The position numbers were made by a program, and so were the translations under genes. This document shows, one piece after another, positions 1-8,180 of a stretch of 64,000 bases of DNA. The number at the start of each line of letters is the position of its first letter. Position 1 is the first letter of the stretch. Below the pieces are notes generated by a model that saw nothing but the letters and a program-made list of their open reading frames with translations, did not search any database and was not told the DNA's origin. The DNA comes from Pseudoselenomonas ruminantium (GTDB lineage Bacteria > Bacillota > Negativicutes > Selenomonadales > Selenomonadaceae): NCBI RefSeq assembly GCF_900142515.1, contig NZ_FRBC01000006.1, positions 1-64,000 of the forward strand, written 5' to 3'.

Positions 1-114
1 GCCTTACACACTCTCCACAGGCGTAACTTCCCGTAGTCCCTACGGTAGTTGTGTACTTGTCGGCCTTTTGACTTAGCACTGACCGCCTAATCATGTTACC
101 ACTTTCGCGCGGTA
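1..114 (-). pseudogene. Possible 3' remnant of an IS200/IS605 tnpB gene (runs off the window start)
   Basis: Read on the minus strand, one frame gives YTTTVGTTGSYACGECVR, which resembles the tail seen at the C-terminus of many TnpB proteins (VGTTG-x-ACG-x-x-VR). The zinc-finger and RuvC parts that should precede it are absent: the same frame is only short and unrecognisable upstream, and position 415 already belongs to another gene. It therefore looks like an internally deleted element, not an active one. The true end lies outside the window. The family assignment rests on one short motif and is tentative. Confidence 0.4.
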
Positions 115-237
115 GATGGTACACGCACCTAGTTATACCTGCTGGCAGCTTACTGCTTGGTTTTCGCGTTTCAGCTGCGTAACGCAATTTCGCAGGTCTT
201 CTCCTTTCTTAGAAGATTTTCGATATTCGTTACCAAG

Positions 238-266
238 ATTATACCGCATAACTATCTACGGAGCAA
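238..266 (-). promoter_or_regulatory. Promoter-like site inside the putative IS remnant
   Basis: TTGCTC, 17 bp, then TATAAT on the minus strand. It would drive transcription toward position 1, across the TnpB-like tail. The match to the sigma-70 consensus and its spacing are good. Activity is unknown. Confidence 0.4.
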
Positions 267-313
267 TTGTCTGGCTCAATTACTTACGTAAATTCGCCAG
301 CCCCGCCTTCATC

Positions 314-332
314 CCCCACCTAAGATGTGGAG
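314..332 (-). repeat. Subterminal hairpin of the putative IS200/IS605 remnant
   Basis: On the minus strand CTCCACATCTTAGGTGGGG folds into a 6-bp stem with a 7-nt loop. IS200/IS605 elements carry such imperfect hairpins near both ends. It lies upstream, in the minus direction, of the promoter-like site at 238-266 and of the TnpB-like tail at 1-114, so it would be the left end of a shortened element. Confidence 0.35.
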
Positions 333-414
333 GACTTCTGGCGGATTAGGTTAAAATTATCTTAAAACATGTTCCTTCATGCTATCCAATCAGCTTTACG
401 GATACCGACACGCC

Positions 415-1131
415 TCAAACAGGCTGAACAGGCGGTAATTCTTCCCTATCTTCAGCGATATCATCTACCACCAGCTCAGCGGTCATGACCTCAGCCAACG
501 CTTGCGTCATCACATCCTGTTCCCCGGAAGCAACAGGTTCTACCGGCGGCAATTCCACGATTTCCCGCGGATGACCTTCTGTTCCTTCGTTTTGAACTGT
601 TACGGGCATGACCGGTGGCAGTTCAATGGTATCTGCCGGCAGCGGCTGTGGCTCTGACACCTGCTGTCTCTGTGGCGGCGTAGGTACCACTGGCTTTGGT
701 GCAGTTTTTGGCGGTGCCGGTTTGATTTGCGGCATTTCCAAAGGACGCGGCGATATCATGGATGGAGCATCCGGTTTCCCGCTCCGCTTCCTGGCCTTTT
801 TCTCACGATCGATATCAGCTGCTGTGATAATGATGGGGATTGCCTTCTTTTGACGTTCCTGTACCCGCTGTTTTTCTTCCAGTTCGGCTGAAGACTTTAC
901 CGCCGCCCAGCGAAACCGGGAATTGAGCTGCGGTAAATCATCCACAGCCTTATCGACCGCCTGTGCAGCCTGCTTTGCTTTATCCTCAGCTTTATCATCC
1001 TTCACTAACTGTGAACGAAATAATTCCTGACTATCCACAGTTGAAACCGCTTCCGCAGCCTCTCCCCAGTTTCCCAGCAGCATCATCCCCATAAAAAAAA
1101 TGATTCCCCACACACGCTTGCTTTGCTTCAT
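415..1131 (-). CDS. Exported protein of unknown function with ELPPV repeats
   Basis: This 238-residue protein starts at the ATG at 1131, which has a GGGGG-type ribosome binding site; an upstream in-frame start would put extra residues before the signal peptide. The N-terminus (MKQSKRVWGIIFFMGMMLL..AEA) is a typical signal peptide. The mature part has a charged, probably helical segment, then a proline-rich region (about residues 125-165). Three spaced copies of ELPPV follow; the last is at the extreme C-terminus (EELPPVQPV). No enzymatic motif is visible. Proline-rich periplasmic linkers of this kind often span the envelope or bind partners, but that is only an analogy. It follows another exported protein of unknown function and may be co-transcribed with it. 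Confidence 0.7.
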   Translation of the reverse strand: MKQSKRVWGIIFFMGMMLLGNWGEAAEAVSTVDSQELFRSQLVKDDKAEDKAKQAAQAVDKAVDDLPQLNSRFRWAAVKSSAELEEKQRVQERQKKAIPIIITAADIDREKKARKRSGKPDAPSMISPRPLEMPQIKPAPPKTAPKPVVPTPPQRQQVSEPQPLPADTIELPPVMPVTVQNEGTEGHPREIVELPPVEPVASGEQDVMTQALAEVMTAELVVDDIAEDREELPPVQPV

Positions 1132-1233
1132 TGACTGTATCCCCCAATGTCCTGTGCTGTAAATTTCTCTACATAGATATAATAAAATTCGGCAGAACCA
1201 ATAAAAAGTCCTGCCGAATCTCATTCACTAAAC

Positions 1234-1902
1234 TCAGATTTCTTTGAAGCTGACTACGCCTTTTTGAAAGACATCCAGTGCCGTGCTGCGCAGATCCGGA
1301 TTGTCAATCAGCTGCACAGAATAGCGGCCACCTTTATTGCCGCGGAAGAACGTCACTGCCATCTGCGTATCAGCCGTTGCCGTCGTGTCCGGCTTGCCAT
1401 CCCCATCGGTATCGATTTCCACTTCCTTGGCGGTGATGGCATAGACAGCCTTATCCTGCGCCGTGCGATTGATCAACATGATGCCTTCATAGCCATTAGA
1501 GGCCATCAGATCGTTCAGATATTTTTTTGCCTCTTCCTCATTGATCGTATTCAGGTTCGGTATTTTATCCTCGGCAAAAGCATCTTTGATAACGATCCAG
1601 GCATTTTTTATATTATAGCCCTCATTAGCAAAAATCAAGACTTCGCCCTGCTTGCCCTCATAAAGCGCACTGGCAGGAATGACATGCGGTTTCTGTGGGC
1701 AATTGATGGTATAGCCGTACTGTTTGCTGGTATATACATAGCTGTTAACGGTCTGGGATGCAGACGCTGCCGATGCCTGCTGAACCTGAGACGCCGCCGG
1801 AGTCTCAGCCTTCTTCTTAGCATCAGCCTGAGACATTCCCATTCCCATAAAAAAGACTCCCATCAGGCCCAAGGCTGTGATAATCTTCGCTTTTTTCCTC
1901 AT
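1234..1902 (-). CDS. Exported protein of unknown function
   Basis: This is a 222-residue protein with a clear signal peptide (MRKKAKIITALGLMGVFFMG, cleavage likely after SQADA) and a GAGGT ribosome binding site. An alanine/serine/glutamine-rich linker (about residues 30-52) precedes a globular domain that begins near YTSKQYGYTINCP. The acidic stretch DTDGDGKPDTT resembles a calcium-binding loop of the thrombospondin-3/EF-hand-like type. The organisation (short domain after a low-complexity linker, one or two per operon) is common for periplasmic proteins of Negativicutes. I do not recognise the family. Confidence 0.7.
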   Translation of the reverse strand: MRKKAKIITALGLMGVFFMGMGMSQADAKKKAETPAASQVQQASAASASQTVNSYVYTSKQYGYTINCPQKPHVIPASALYEGKQGEVLIFANEGYNIKNAWIVIKDAFAEDKIPNLNTINEEEAKKYLNDLMASNGYEGIMLINRTAQDKAVYAITAKEVEIDTDGDGKPDTTATADTQMAVTFFRGNKGGRYSVQLIDNPDLRSTALDVFQKGVVSFKEI

Positions 1903-1926
1903 CGTACATTACCTCTTTTCATAAAA

Positions 1927-1959
1927 GCGTGTTGCGCAAACCTGAATTACGCAACATGC
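1927..1959 (-). terminator. Probable intrinsic terminator after the DEAD-box helicase gene
   Basis: GCATGTTGCG and CGCAACACGC form a 10-bp stem with one mismatch, followed on the minus strand by TTTTAT. It lies 47 bp after the helicase stop codon and before the next gene. Confidence 0.5.
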
Positions 1960-2005
1960 CTTGATTGCTATGCCAGGATTCCTGTTTCTCTAATGCTACA
2001 TTATA

Positions 2006-3586
2006 TCACCGTTTCCGGGCCGGTTCCACATTTACCTTCCAGCCCTTGACCGTATTGCGGTGCATCGTGCTCATGACACGCTCAGCCACATCTTCCGGCA
2101 CTTCCACGAACGTGAACTTGTCATAGATATTGATAACCCCAATGGTTGCGCCCGGAATATCCGCTTCGTCAGCGATAGCCCGGACGATATCAGCCGGACG
2201 GATTTTCTGGCTGCGGCCGATATTGAAGAACAGGCGTACCATGCCAGGTGCCCCGCCCGTATCGCCAAAACCAGTATCCGTGTCACTCTTCTCGTCCTTA
2301 AAACCTTCCAGAGACAGTTTCAGGGCTGCAGCCGCGATATCCACCATATCGAAACCTTCTGCCGCCACATCCGAGATGATTTCATGGTAATCATCATAAT
2401 GATTCTGCTGCAGGGTCTTCACGAGACGCTCCTGCACCAGATCCTTCTGCCGTTCCAGCAGATCCGAAGCCGTCGGCAGTTCCTTGCGCTGGATCTTCGT
2501 ATGGGCCAGCTTCATGATGAGGCGCAGCTGACGATACTCCTTCGGCTCGATAAAGGTCATGGCTACGCCCTTGCGGCCAGCACGGCCCGTACGGCCAATG
2601 CGGTGCACATAGGATTCATGGTCCTGTGGGATATCGTAGTTGATGACATGCGTAATGTCATCGATGTCGATACCGCGAGCAGCTACATCGGTGGCAATCA
2701 GGATATCGATGCGTCCTTCGCGGAAACGCTTCATCACACGGTCACGCTGAATCTGGGACAAATCACCATGCAGGCCGCCAGCAGAATAACCGCGTGCCTC
2801 AAGCGAAGCCGTCAGATCATCAACCGCCCGCTTGGTGCGGCAGAAGATGATGAGCTTGCCCGTCTCTTCCACATCCAGCACCCGGCAAAGGCCCTCGAAT
2901 TTCTCGCGGGTTTCATAATAAAGCTGGTCAATCAAAGAAACTGTGAGATTTTCCTTGGTGATCGTGATGCGCTGGGGATGCTCCATATAACGGCGGGAAA
3001 GCTTTTCAATCGGCCCCGGCATGGTGGCCGAAAAGAGCAGCGTCTGCCGACCTTCAGGAATCTGCTTGATGATGCTTTCAATATCATCAATGAACCCCAT
3101 ATCCAGCATCTCATCAGCTTCATCCAGGACCAGGGTCTGCACATTCTCCAGATCGAGAGTTCCCCGGTTCAGATGGTCCAAAAGACGCCCCGGCGTACCG
3201 ACAACGGCATGCACACCGCGCTTCAGAGAGCGGATCTGCCGGTCAATGGACTGACCGCCATAAATCGGCAGCGTGCGCACCCGCTTGAACTTGCCGATCT
3301 TATTGAGCTCTTCTGCCGTCTGGATTGCCAGTTCCCGGGTCGGCGTGAGAATGAGTGCCTGCACCTTATGGAATTTCTCGGCAATCTTCTCCACCGTAGG
3401 AATGCCAAAGGCCGCCGTCTTCCCTGTTCCCGTCTGGGCCTGACCAATCACATCATGCCCTTCCAGCGTCAGGGGAATCGTCTGCGCCTGAATCGGCGAA
3501 GGCTCCTCAAACCCCATCTCCCGCAGTGCCTGCAGCACCTTGCGGCTCAGTTCAATCTCACCAAAGTTTTTAAGTTCCTGTTTCAA
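2006..3586 (-). CDS. DEAD-box ATP-dependent RNA helicase
   Basis: This 526-residue helicase has the full motif set in order: Q motif (GFEEPSPIQ), AQTGTGKT (Walker A), PTRELA, DEAD, SAT, and HRIGRTGRAG. The C-terminal part (RLFFNIGRSQKIRPADIVRAI) is a DbpA-type RNA-binding domain, which places it in the DeaD/CsdA/CshA group acting on ribosome assembly or mRNA structure, especially in the cold. The start is a TTG at 3586 with a strong GGAGG six bases upstream. The gene follows rimO after 149 bp that hold a palindromic repeat. The exact subfamily (DbpA, CshA or CsdA) cannot be settled by eye. Confidence 0.95.
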   Translation of the reverse strand: MKQELKNFGEIELSRKVLQALREMGFEEPSPIQAQTIPLTLEGHDVIGQAQTGTGKTAAFGIPTVEKIAEKFHKVQALILTPTRELAIQTAEELNKIGKFKRVRTLPIYGGQSIDRQIRSLKRGVHAVVGTPGRLLDHLNRGTLDLENVQTLVLDEADEMLDMGFIDDIESIIKQIPEGRQTLLFSATMPGPIEKLSRRYMEHPQRITITKENLTVSLIDQLYYETREKFEGLCRVLDVEETGKLIIFCRTKRAVDDLTASLEARGYSAGGLHGDLSQIQRDRVMKRFREGRIDILIATDVAARGIDIDDITHVINYDIPQDHESYVHRIGRTGRAGRKGVAMTFIEPKEYRQLRLIMKLAHTKIQRKELPTASDLLERQKDLVQERLVKTLQQNHYDDYHEIISDVAAEGFDMVDIAAAALKLSLEGFKDEKSDTDTGFGDTGGAPGMVRLFFNIGRSQKIRPADIVRAIADEADIPGATIGVINIYDKFTFVEVPEDVAERVMSTMHRNTVKGWKVNVEPARKR

Positions 3587-3697
3587 AAAGTTCCTCCAAA
3601 AAATATATATGAATCTTTATAGGGACAATGCGTGGCAATTTGTCCCTACTTGCCTCCAAAAAGACAAAGCTATATCACTGCCCATCAGGGTATTTGG

Positions 3698-3726
3698 GTA
3701 CTTTTCTTTGCGCCAAAGAAAAGTAC
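3698..3726. repeat. Palindromic repeat, short copy
   Basis: GTACTTTTCTTTG-CGC-CAAAGAAAAGTAC is a perfect palindrome with 13-base arms. It lies just after the rimO stop codon (the stop is followed by TGCGTGG). The same palindrome with 14-base arms occurs at 24120-24150, again just after a stop codon followed by TGCGTAG. The flanks are also shared (GCTATATC..TGCCCA). This marks an interspersed repeat family. Confidence 0.8.
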
Positions 3727-3735
3727 CACCACGCA

Positions 3736-5067
3736 TTATTCTTTAACAGGCTCTCCCACTACATCATAGGTAAAGCCCTGCAATATGCGCACTTTAATAA
3801 CATCTCCCGGCTTGCTCTCCGTATCGCCTTCGATATAGACCTGTCCGTCAACCTCCGGCGCCTCGCGGTAAGAGCGTCCCACCGCGATATTGGGCTGTTC
3901 CTCGTCCCGTCCTTCCACAAGGACTTCAATCACTTTGCCTTCAAAGCTCTGGTTGACCTCCTCGGAAATCTTGCTCTGCACGCTCATGAGGTCATGATAG
4001 CGCTCCTGCATGACTTCTTCGGAAATCTGGTTTTCCATATTATAAGCCGGCGTATCTTCCTCACGGGAATACGTGAACACGCCTACCTTGTCCAGACGCT
4101 GTTCAATCAGGAAGTTGCGCAAAGTCTGATACTGCGCATCCGTCTCTCCAGGGAAGCCGACAATGAACGTCGAACGGATAGTAACACCCGGAATCCGCTC
4201 CCGCAGTTTCTTGATCAGGGTAATCATCTGCTCCTGCGTATCGGGACGATGCATGGATTTGAGCACAGAATTATGGGCATGCTGCAAAGGCAGATCCACA
4301 TACTTGCAGACCTTGGGTTCCGTAGCATATACATCAATGAGTTCATCCGTGAAGAACTTCGGATAGCAGTAAAGGGTGCGCACCCATTTGAGCTTGGGCA
4401 CCTTGACCACTTCGCGCAGCAGCTCCGCCAATGCCGGACGGTTGTAGATGTCCCGACCATAGTTGGTGCTGTCCTGCGCGATGAATACCACTTCCCGCAC
4501 GCCCTGTTCCGTAAGGTTCTCTACTTCCTTGCAGATATCCTCGATTTTCCGGCTGCGGAAACGGCCGCGAATCTGCGGGATAGCACAGAAGGCACAACGG
4601 TTGTCACAACCTTCGGCAATCTTCACATAAGCCGTATAATCCGGCGTCGTGCGGATGCGCGGCGTCTTCTCATCATAAAGGGTATCATCCTCATCGGCGA
4701 TCACCACACGGCGGCCCTTCAGCGTTTCCTCCACGGCCTCCATGATACGCCCCCAGGCCCCCGTGCCCAGAATGGCATCGGCTTCCGGCAGTTCATCCAG
4801 CAGTTCCTGCTTATAGCGCTGGCCTAAGCAACCCGCCACGATCAGGCTGCGGCAACGGCCGGATTCCTTATAATCCGCCATATTCAGCACCGTGGTAATG
4901 GACTCTTCCTTGGCCGACTGGATAAAGGCACAAGTATTGACAATCAAGATATCGGCTTCAGCGGGATTATTGGTCAGTTCGATGCCATGATCCCGGAGCT
5001 CGCCCAGCATAATTTCTGTATCCACCAGATTCTTGGAACAGCCAAGACTGATAAAACCTGCTTTCAC
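3736..5067 (-). CDS. rimO: Ribosomal protein S12 methylthiotransferase RimO
   Basis: This radical SAM enzyme adds a methylthio group to the conserved aspartate of ribosomal protein S12. The 443-residue length is typical. The N-terminal UPF0004 domain carries cluster-binding cysteines (LGCSKNLVDTE, NTCAF, GCLGQRY). The radical SAM motif is EGCDNRCAFC, and PQIRGRFRSR follows it. The C-terminal part fits a TRAM domain. SLGCSKNLVDTE is the RimO-type N-terminus, which separates it from MiaB. It starts at a GTG with AGGAGG upstream. A hairpin upstream separates it from the substrate-binding protein gene. Confidence 0.95.
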   Translation of the reverse strand: MKAGFISLGCSKNLVDTEIMLGELRDHGIELTNNPAEADILIVNTCAFIQSAKEESITTVLNMADYKESGRCRSLIVAGCLGQRYKQELLDELPEADAILGTGAWGRIMEAVEETLKGRRVVIADEDDTLYDEKTPRIRTTPDYTAYVKIAEGCDNRCAFCAIPQIRGRFRSRKIEDICKEVENLTEQGVREVVFIAQDSTNYGRDIYNRPALAELLREVVKVPKLKWVRTLYCYPKFFTDELIDVYATEPKVCKYVDLPLQHAHNSVLKSMHRPDTQEQMITLIKKLRERIPGVTIRSTFIVGFPGETDAQYQTLRNFLIEQRLDKVGVFTYSREEDTPAYNMENQISEEVMQERYHDLMSVQSKISEEVNQSFEGKVIEVLVEGRDEEQPNIAVGRSYREAPEVDGQVYIEGDTESKPGDVIKVRILQGFTYDVVGEPVKE

Positions 5068-5105
5068 AAAAAAACCTCCTAATGAATATACGCTCTAATT
5101 ACGAA

Positions 5106-5141
5106 AGAGGATACAGCCTGTATGGACAGACAGCACCCTCT
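5106..5141 (-). terminator. Hairpin, possible terminator before rimO
   Basis: On the minus strand AGAGGGTGCTGTCTGT pairs with ACAGGCTGTATCCTCT: 16 positions, one mismatch and several G-U pairs. Only a weak T-run (TTTCGT) follows, so it may be a leaky terminator or a processing hairpin. Confidence 0.45.
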
Positions 5142-5171
5142 GCATAACACACAACACACGAAATATGAAAC

Positions 5172-6215
5172 TTATTTGAAGCGGACTTCCTTGACCCATC
5201 GATCCAGAAAATCATGCCGCTGTTGGGCCGTGAAATTCACGGGCTGATCAAAGAGAATCATATTCTTCCCGGCAAAGGATTTGTAAGCCAAAGTGCCAGG
5301 ATTAGTGGGAACAAAGTAAAAATCCTGTTTCTGCAAGACCTGTTGTGCCTCATCAGACAAAAGCCAATCAGCAAATTCTTTGGCCGCCATAATATCAGCA
5401 GGCTTGCCCTTATAGACAATCCCCGTACCGGTAATCATGGCTGCTGTACCATCAGCAGGATAGACAATCTTCAACGGATAGCCCCCCTGCATATAACGGA
5501 TGGCCTCGCTTTCCACGGCAATAGCCACATCCACTTCCCCCATGCCCGCCTGGCGGACCGGGTTGGAAAGATAGCGGGCATACTGTACCACCTTCGGATG
5601 GATCTGCCGCCAGATATCATAGGTAGCCACATCCCCGAATTGCGCCAGCATGCTCAGGAACAGATTCGCCGACGCATCCGCGGCCAAAAAATCTGTGACG
5701 CCCACGCGCATTTTCGGCTGAGCAGCCAATTCCGTCCATGTGTCAGGCACCCGTGACAGGGTCAGAAGATAATCCTTATTCATACAGAACACGATAGGAT
5801 CATACCAGACTCCCACCCAATATCCATCCGCCTGGCGAAAATTCTCTGGTACCTGATCGCCCGCTTCTGAAAGATACGGTGTCAGATAGCCTGCCACCGC
5901 GGCCTGGGTCAACGTATCTTTATCGGCCAGCACCATGGCCACCGTCCCATCGCCCTCAGCTGTCACCTGCGTTTGCAGACGCTTTATGATATCCCCGGAG
6001 GAAAGCGGCACGAAGTTCACCCGTACCTGATGCGATCTCTCATAAGCATTCGTCAAAATAGCCGCATGCTCAGCAGGCAACGTCGTATAGACAGTCACTT
6101 CCCGCAAAGGACGATCTTTTGCCTCATGCCCTGCCCTGGCAAAATAAAAGGAACCTGCCATCACCAGGATAAACAACAAAAAAGCCGTCAGCAACAGGGA
6201 TGTATACCTTCTCAT
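5172..6215 (-). CDS. ABC transporter substrate-binding protein (iron/Fbp-type), orphan
   Basis: This 347-residue exported binding protein has an N-terminal membrane anchor or signal (TSLLLTAFLLFILVMAGSFYF), then REVTVYTTLPAEHAAIL, the start of the type 2 periplasmic-binding fold used by Fe3+, putrescine and related uptake systems (AfuA/FbpA-like). Further features fit the family: the hinge region (YWVGVWYDPIVFCMNK), GEVDVAIAVESEAIRYMQGG, and a WLLSDEAQQVL segment near the end. No permease or ATPase gene is adjacent, so its transporter must be elsewhere, or it may be a sensor-associated binding protein. The ligand cannot be deduced. It has its own promoter at 6252-6280. Confidence 0.8.
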   Translation of the reverse strand: MRRYTSLLLTAFLLFILVMAGSFYFARAGHEAKDRPLREVTVYTTLPAEHAAILTNAYERSHQVRVNFVPLSSGDIIKRLQTQVTAEGDGTVAMVLADKDTLTQAAVAGYLTPYLSEAGDQVPENFRQADGYWVGVWYDPIVFCMNKDYLLTLSRVPDTWTELAAQPKMRVGVTDFLAADASANLFLSMLAQFGDVATYDIWRQIHPKVVQYARYLSNPVRQAGMGEVDVAIAVESEAIRYMQGGYPLKIVYPADGTAAMITGTGIVYKGKPADIMAAKEFADWLLSDEAQQVLQKQDFYFVPTNPGTLAYKSFAGKNMILFDQPVNFTAQQRHDFLDRWVKEVRFK

Positions 6216-6251
6216 TATAACAATACCTCGCTCACAACTCCAATCAAACCT

Positions 6252-6280
6252 ATTCTATCATAAGAAAAGACGTGCCGCAA
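6252..6280 (-). promoter_or_regulatory. Promoter of the orphan substrate-binding protein gene
   Basis: TTGCGG, 17 bp, TAGAAT on the minus strand, 37 bp upstream of the start codon. Its position, downstream of the structured element at 6370-6449, means that element belongs to the 3' end of the nupC transcript and not to this gene's leader. Confidence 0.5.
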
Positions 6281-6369
6281 TAGATTTTGCATACACTTCC
6301 CTCATCCTGCACTCCCTTCCCGGACAGCACAGGAAGCCCGGACAGATAAAGGATAAAATATATACGAAA

Positions 6370-6449
6370 CCCCGGGAGCCGGCAATCCTCTACTATCACA
6401 TCTGACGGCTTGCGTCAAGATCTCAGGAAAGAATTGCCAACCCCCGGGG
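6370..6449 (-). terminator. Long branched hairpin at the 3' end of the nucleoside operon
   Basis: On the minus strand CCCCGGG pairs with CCCGGGG. Inside it GGCAATTCTTT pairs with AGAGGATTGCC (11 pairs including two G-U), and at the tip TGACG pairs with CGTCA. Two positions that are G-U on the minus strand are A-C mismatches on the plus strand, so the minus strand is the folded RNA. T-runs are modest on both sides (ATTTTT on plus; TTTCG..ATTTTAT on minus). It is probably a terminator or a 3' stability element of the deo-nupC mRNA. Confidence 0.5.
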
Positions 6450-6471
6450 CATTTTTATATGAAGTTGGAAT

Positions 6472-7671
6472 TTACCAGATGAACAGGCCGGCGATACCTG
6501 CGGACAGCAGGGAAACCAGGATACCGGACAACAGCATGTAGCCTACATTACGGGAGATGAGCTCATTCTTGTCATCATCCACCAGGCCTTTGAAACAGCC
6601 GATAATCATACCAAGCGTAGAGAAGTTAGCAAAGGAAGTAACGAATACCGTCAGTACACCCTGCATATGCTGGCTGAACTGTCCCATGATATCCTGTACG
6701 CTGAGCATGACTACAAATTCATTCGTAACCAGCTTCGTGCCCATGTACTGCGCCAACTGGAAAGCCTCACCACTGTCCAGACCCATAAGCCAGGCGAAGG
6801 GGAACATGATGCAGCCAAGGATATTTTCCAGCGTGATAGCCGGATGGATCAGCACCAGCAGCATATCGATCAATTTTGCCAGCGCCACGAAAGCAATAAC
6901 GTTAGCACAGATAATGAGTACCAGACGGCCTGCACCCAGGATGGAATTACCCAGGAAGGAGAAGAACGGTTCACGTTCTGCACCACCATCGTTTACACGG
7001 GCAACAGTATCTTCTTCTTCCGAAATCTTGACCGGATGAAGGATATTGGTAACAATCAGTGCATTGATAACGTTCAAAGGAATAGCCGTGATAATGAATT
7101 CACCAGGCATCATCTTCGTGTAAATACCGACCATAGCAGCCGTGATGCAGCTCATGGACATCATTGCCAACGTCAGGCAACGATCAGCCTTCATGCGTTT
7201 AAGCTGCAAGCTGGATACAGCCAGCGCCTCCGTATTGCCCAGGAACATCATTTCAATCGCAAAGAAGGATTCAAACTTGGGAGCATGGGTAAGAATGGCC
7301 AGACCCTTACCGACCCATTTGATAATAAAAGGCAGGACACCGATATAAGTCAGGATATCAAACATCGGTACAACCAGCAAGATCGGCAGAAGTGCCGAAG
7401 TGAAGAAGTTCATCTGCGGAACATGGACCCAATCCGGGAAGGCAAAGGCAATACCTTCATAGGCCACACTGATCAGCCAGTTGAAGCCTGCCGCTGCAGC
7501 CACTATGATCTCGCGGCCCACAGAGAAGGACGTCAGGAACCAGGCCAGGAACACGTTCAAAGCCAGCAAAGAACCTACGCAACGCCACTGAATAGCACTG
7601 CGCTTTTTGGATAAGAGAATGCCGATGCCCAAGAACACCGCCACACCAATGAGGTTTACGATTAAAAACAT
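6472..7671 (-). CDS. nupC: Concentrative nucleoside transporter NupC
   Basis: Cation-coupled nucleoside uptake (CNT family) across the inner membrane. The 399-residue protein has about ten hydrophobic segments. CNT hallmarks are present in the core: LGNTEALAVSS, PGEFIITA, and a late ANFSTLGMIIGC segment. I chose the ATG at 7671, which has AAAGGGG upstream; the open frame extends 22 codons further but without a ribosome site. It is the last gene of deoC-deoB-pdp-cdd-nupC and supplies substrate for the preceding enzymes. An 85-bp gap with a palindrome separates it from cdd. Confidence 0.93.
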   Translation of the reverse strand: MFLIVNLIGVAVFLGIGILLSKKRSAIQWRCVGSLLALNVFLAWFLTSFSVGREIIVAAAAGFNWLISVAYEGIAFAFPDWVHVPQMNFFTSALLPILLVVPMFDILTYIGVLPFIIKWVGKGLAILTHAPKFESFFAIEMMFLGNTEALAVSSLQLKRMKADRCLTLAMMSMSCITAAMVGIYTKMMPGEFIITAIPLNVINALIVTNILHPVKISEEEDTVARVNDGGAEREPFFSFLGNSILGAGRLVLIICANVIAFVALAKLIDMLLVLIHPAITLENILGCIMFPFAWLMGLDSGEAFQLAQYMGTKLVTNEFVVMLSVQDIMGQFSQHMQGVLTVFVTSFANFSTLGMIIGCFKGLVDDDKNELISRNVGYMLLSGILVSLLSAGIAGLFIW

Positions 7672-7702
7672 ATAAATTCCCCTTTGTATGATTACTGTGT
7701 GC

Positions 7703-7724
7703 CAATAGGACACATGTCCTATTG
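7703..7724. promoter_or_regulatory. Perfect palindrome between cdd and nupC
   Basis: CAATAGGACA-CA-TGTCCTATTG has 10-bp arms and lies 31 bp upstream of the nupC start. No T-run follows, so it is not a standard terminator. It could be an mRNA processing or stability hairpin that sets the nupC level, or an operator. Confidence 0.55.
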
Positions 7725-7756
7725 TCGCACAAAACATAAGTCTTTGTCAATATCGG

Positions 7757-8137
7757 TCAAAACTCCGTGAAGGCGTAAGGCATAAGTTCTTCCAGGGTAA
7801 CTACCTTGACATCGCCCTTCATATTGGCCATGATGATCTTCGGAATCTTGAATTCCACCATTGCCTGACGGCAGGCACCGCAGGGTGAACAAGGACCAGG
7901 TGTATCGGCAATCAGAGCAATTGCCTCAAACTCCTGTTCTCCCTCAGAAACAGCCTTGAAGATTGCCGTTCGTTCAGCGCAATTGGTTATCGGAAAGCTG
8001 GAATTCTCCACATTACAGCCACCGTACACATTGCCCTTCTTCGTGAGCACAGCCGCACCAACCTTAAACTTCGAATAAGGGCTGTAGGAAAACTCACGGT
8101 ATTTTTTCGCAGCCGCGATTAATTCTTTATCCTCCAC
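7757..8137 (-). CDS. cdd: Cytidine deaminase
   Basis: Deaminates cytidine and deoxycytidine to uridine and deoxyuridine, feeding the nucleoside phosphorylase encoded next to it. The 126-residue length fits the small tetrameric class. The zinc site is complete: NCAERTAIF (Cys plus catalytic Glu) and PCSPCGACRQ (two Cys). The N-terminal SYSPYSKFKVGAA segment is also typical. It lies between pdp and nupC in the operon. Confidence 0.97.
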   Translation of the reverse strand: MEDKELIAAAKKYREFSYSPYSKFKVGAAVLTKKGNVYGGCNVENSSFPITNCAERTAIFKAVSEGEQEFEAIALIADTPGPCSPCGACRQAMVEFKIPKIIMANMKGDVKVVTLEELMPYAFTEF

Positions 8138-8180
8138 CGCAAAAACACTCCTTCAATACATAATTATGCGATAATTTAGC

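Noticed and set aside
1-240. Group II intron 5' end or RNase P/6S RNA
   Set aside because: A GTGCG string on the minus strand suggested an intron, but domain features do not follow; no RNase P or 6S core motifs are present.
2060-3622. A 520-codon open frame on the plus strand
   Set aside because: Antisense to the DEAD-box helicase, which has all its motifs.
6370-6449. Riboswitch for the substrate-binding protein gene
   Set aside because: No match to TPP, cobalamin, purine, molybdate or other aptamer cores I know, and a promoter lies between it and the gene.
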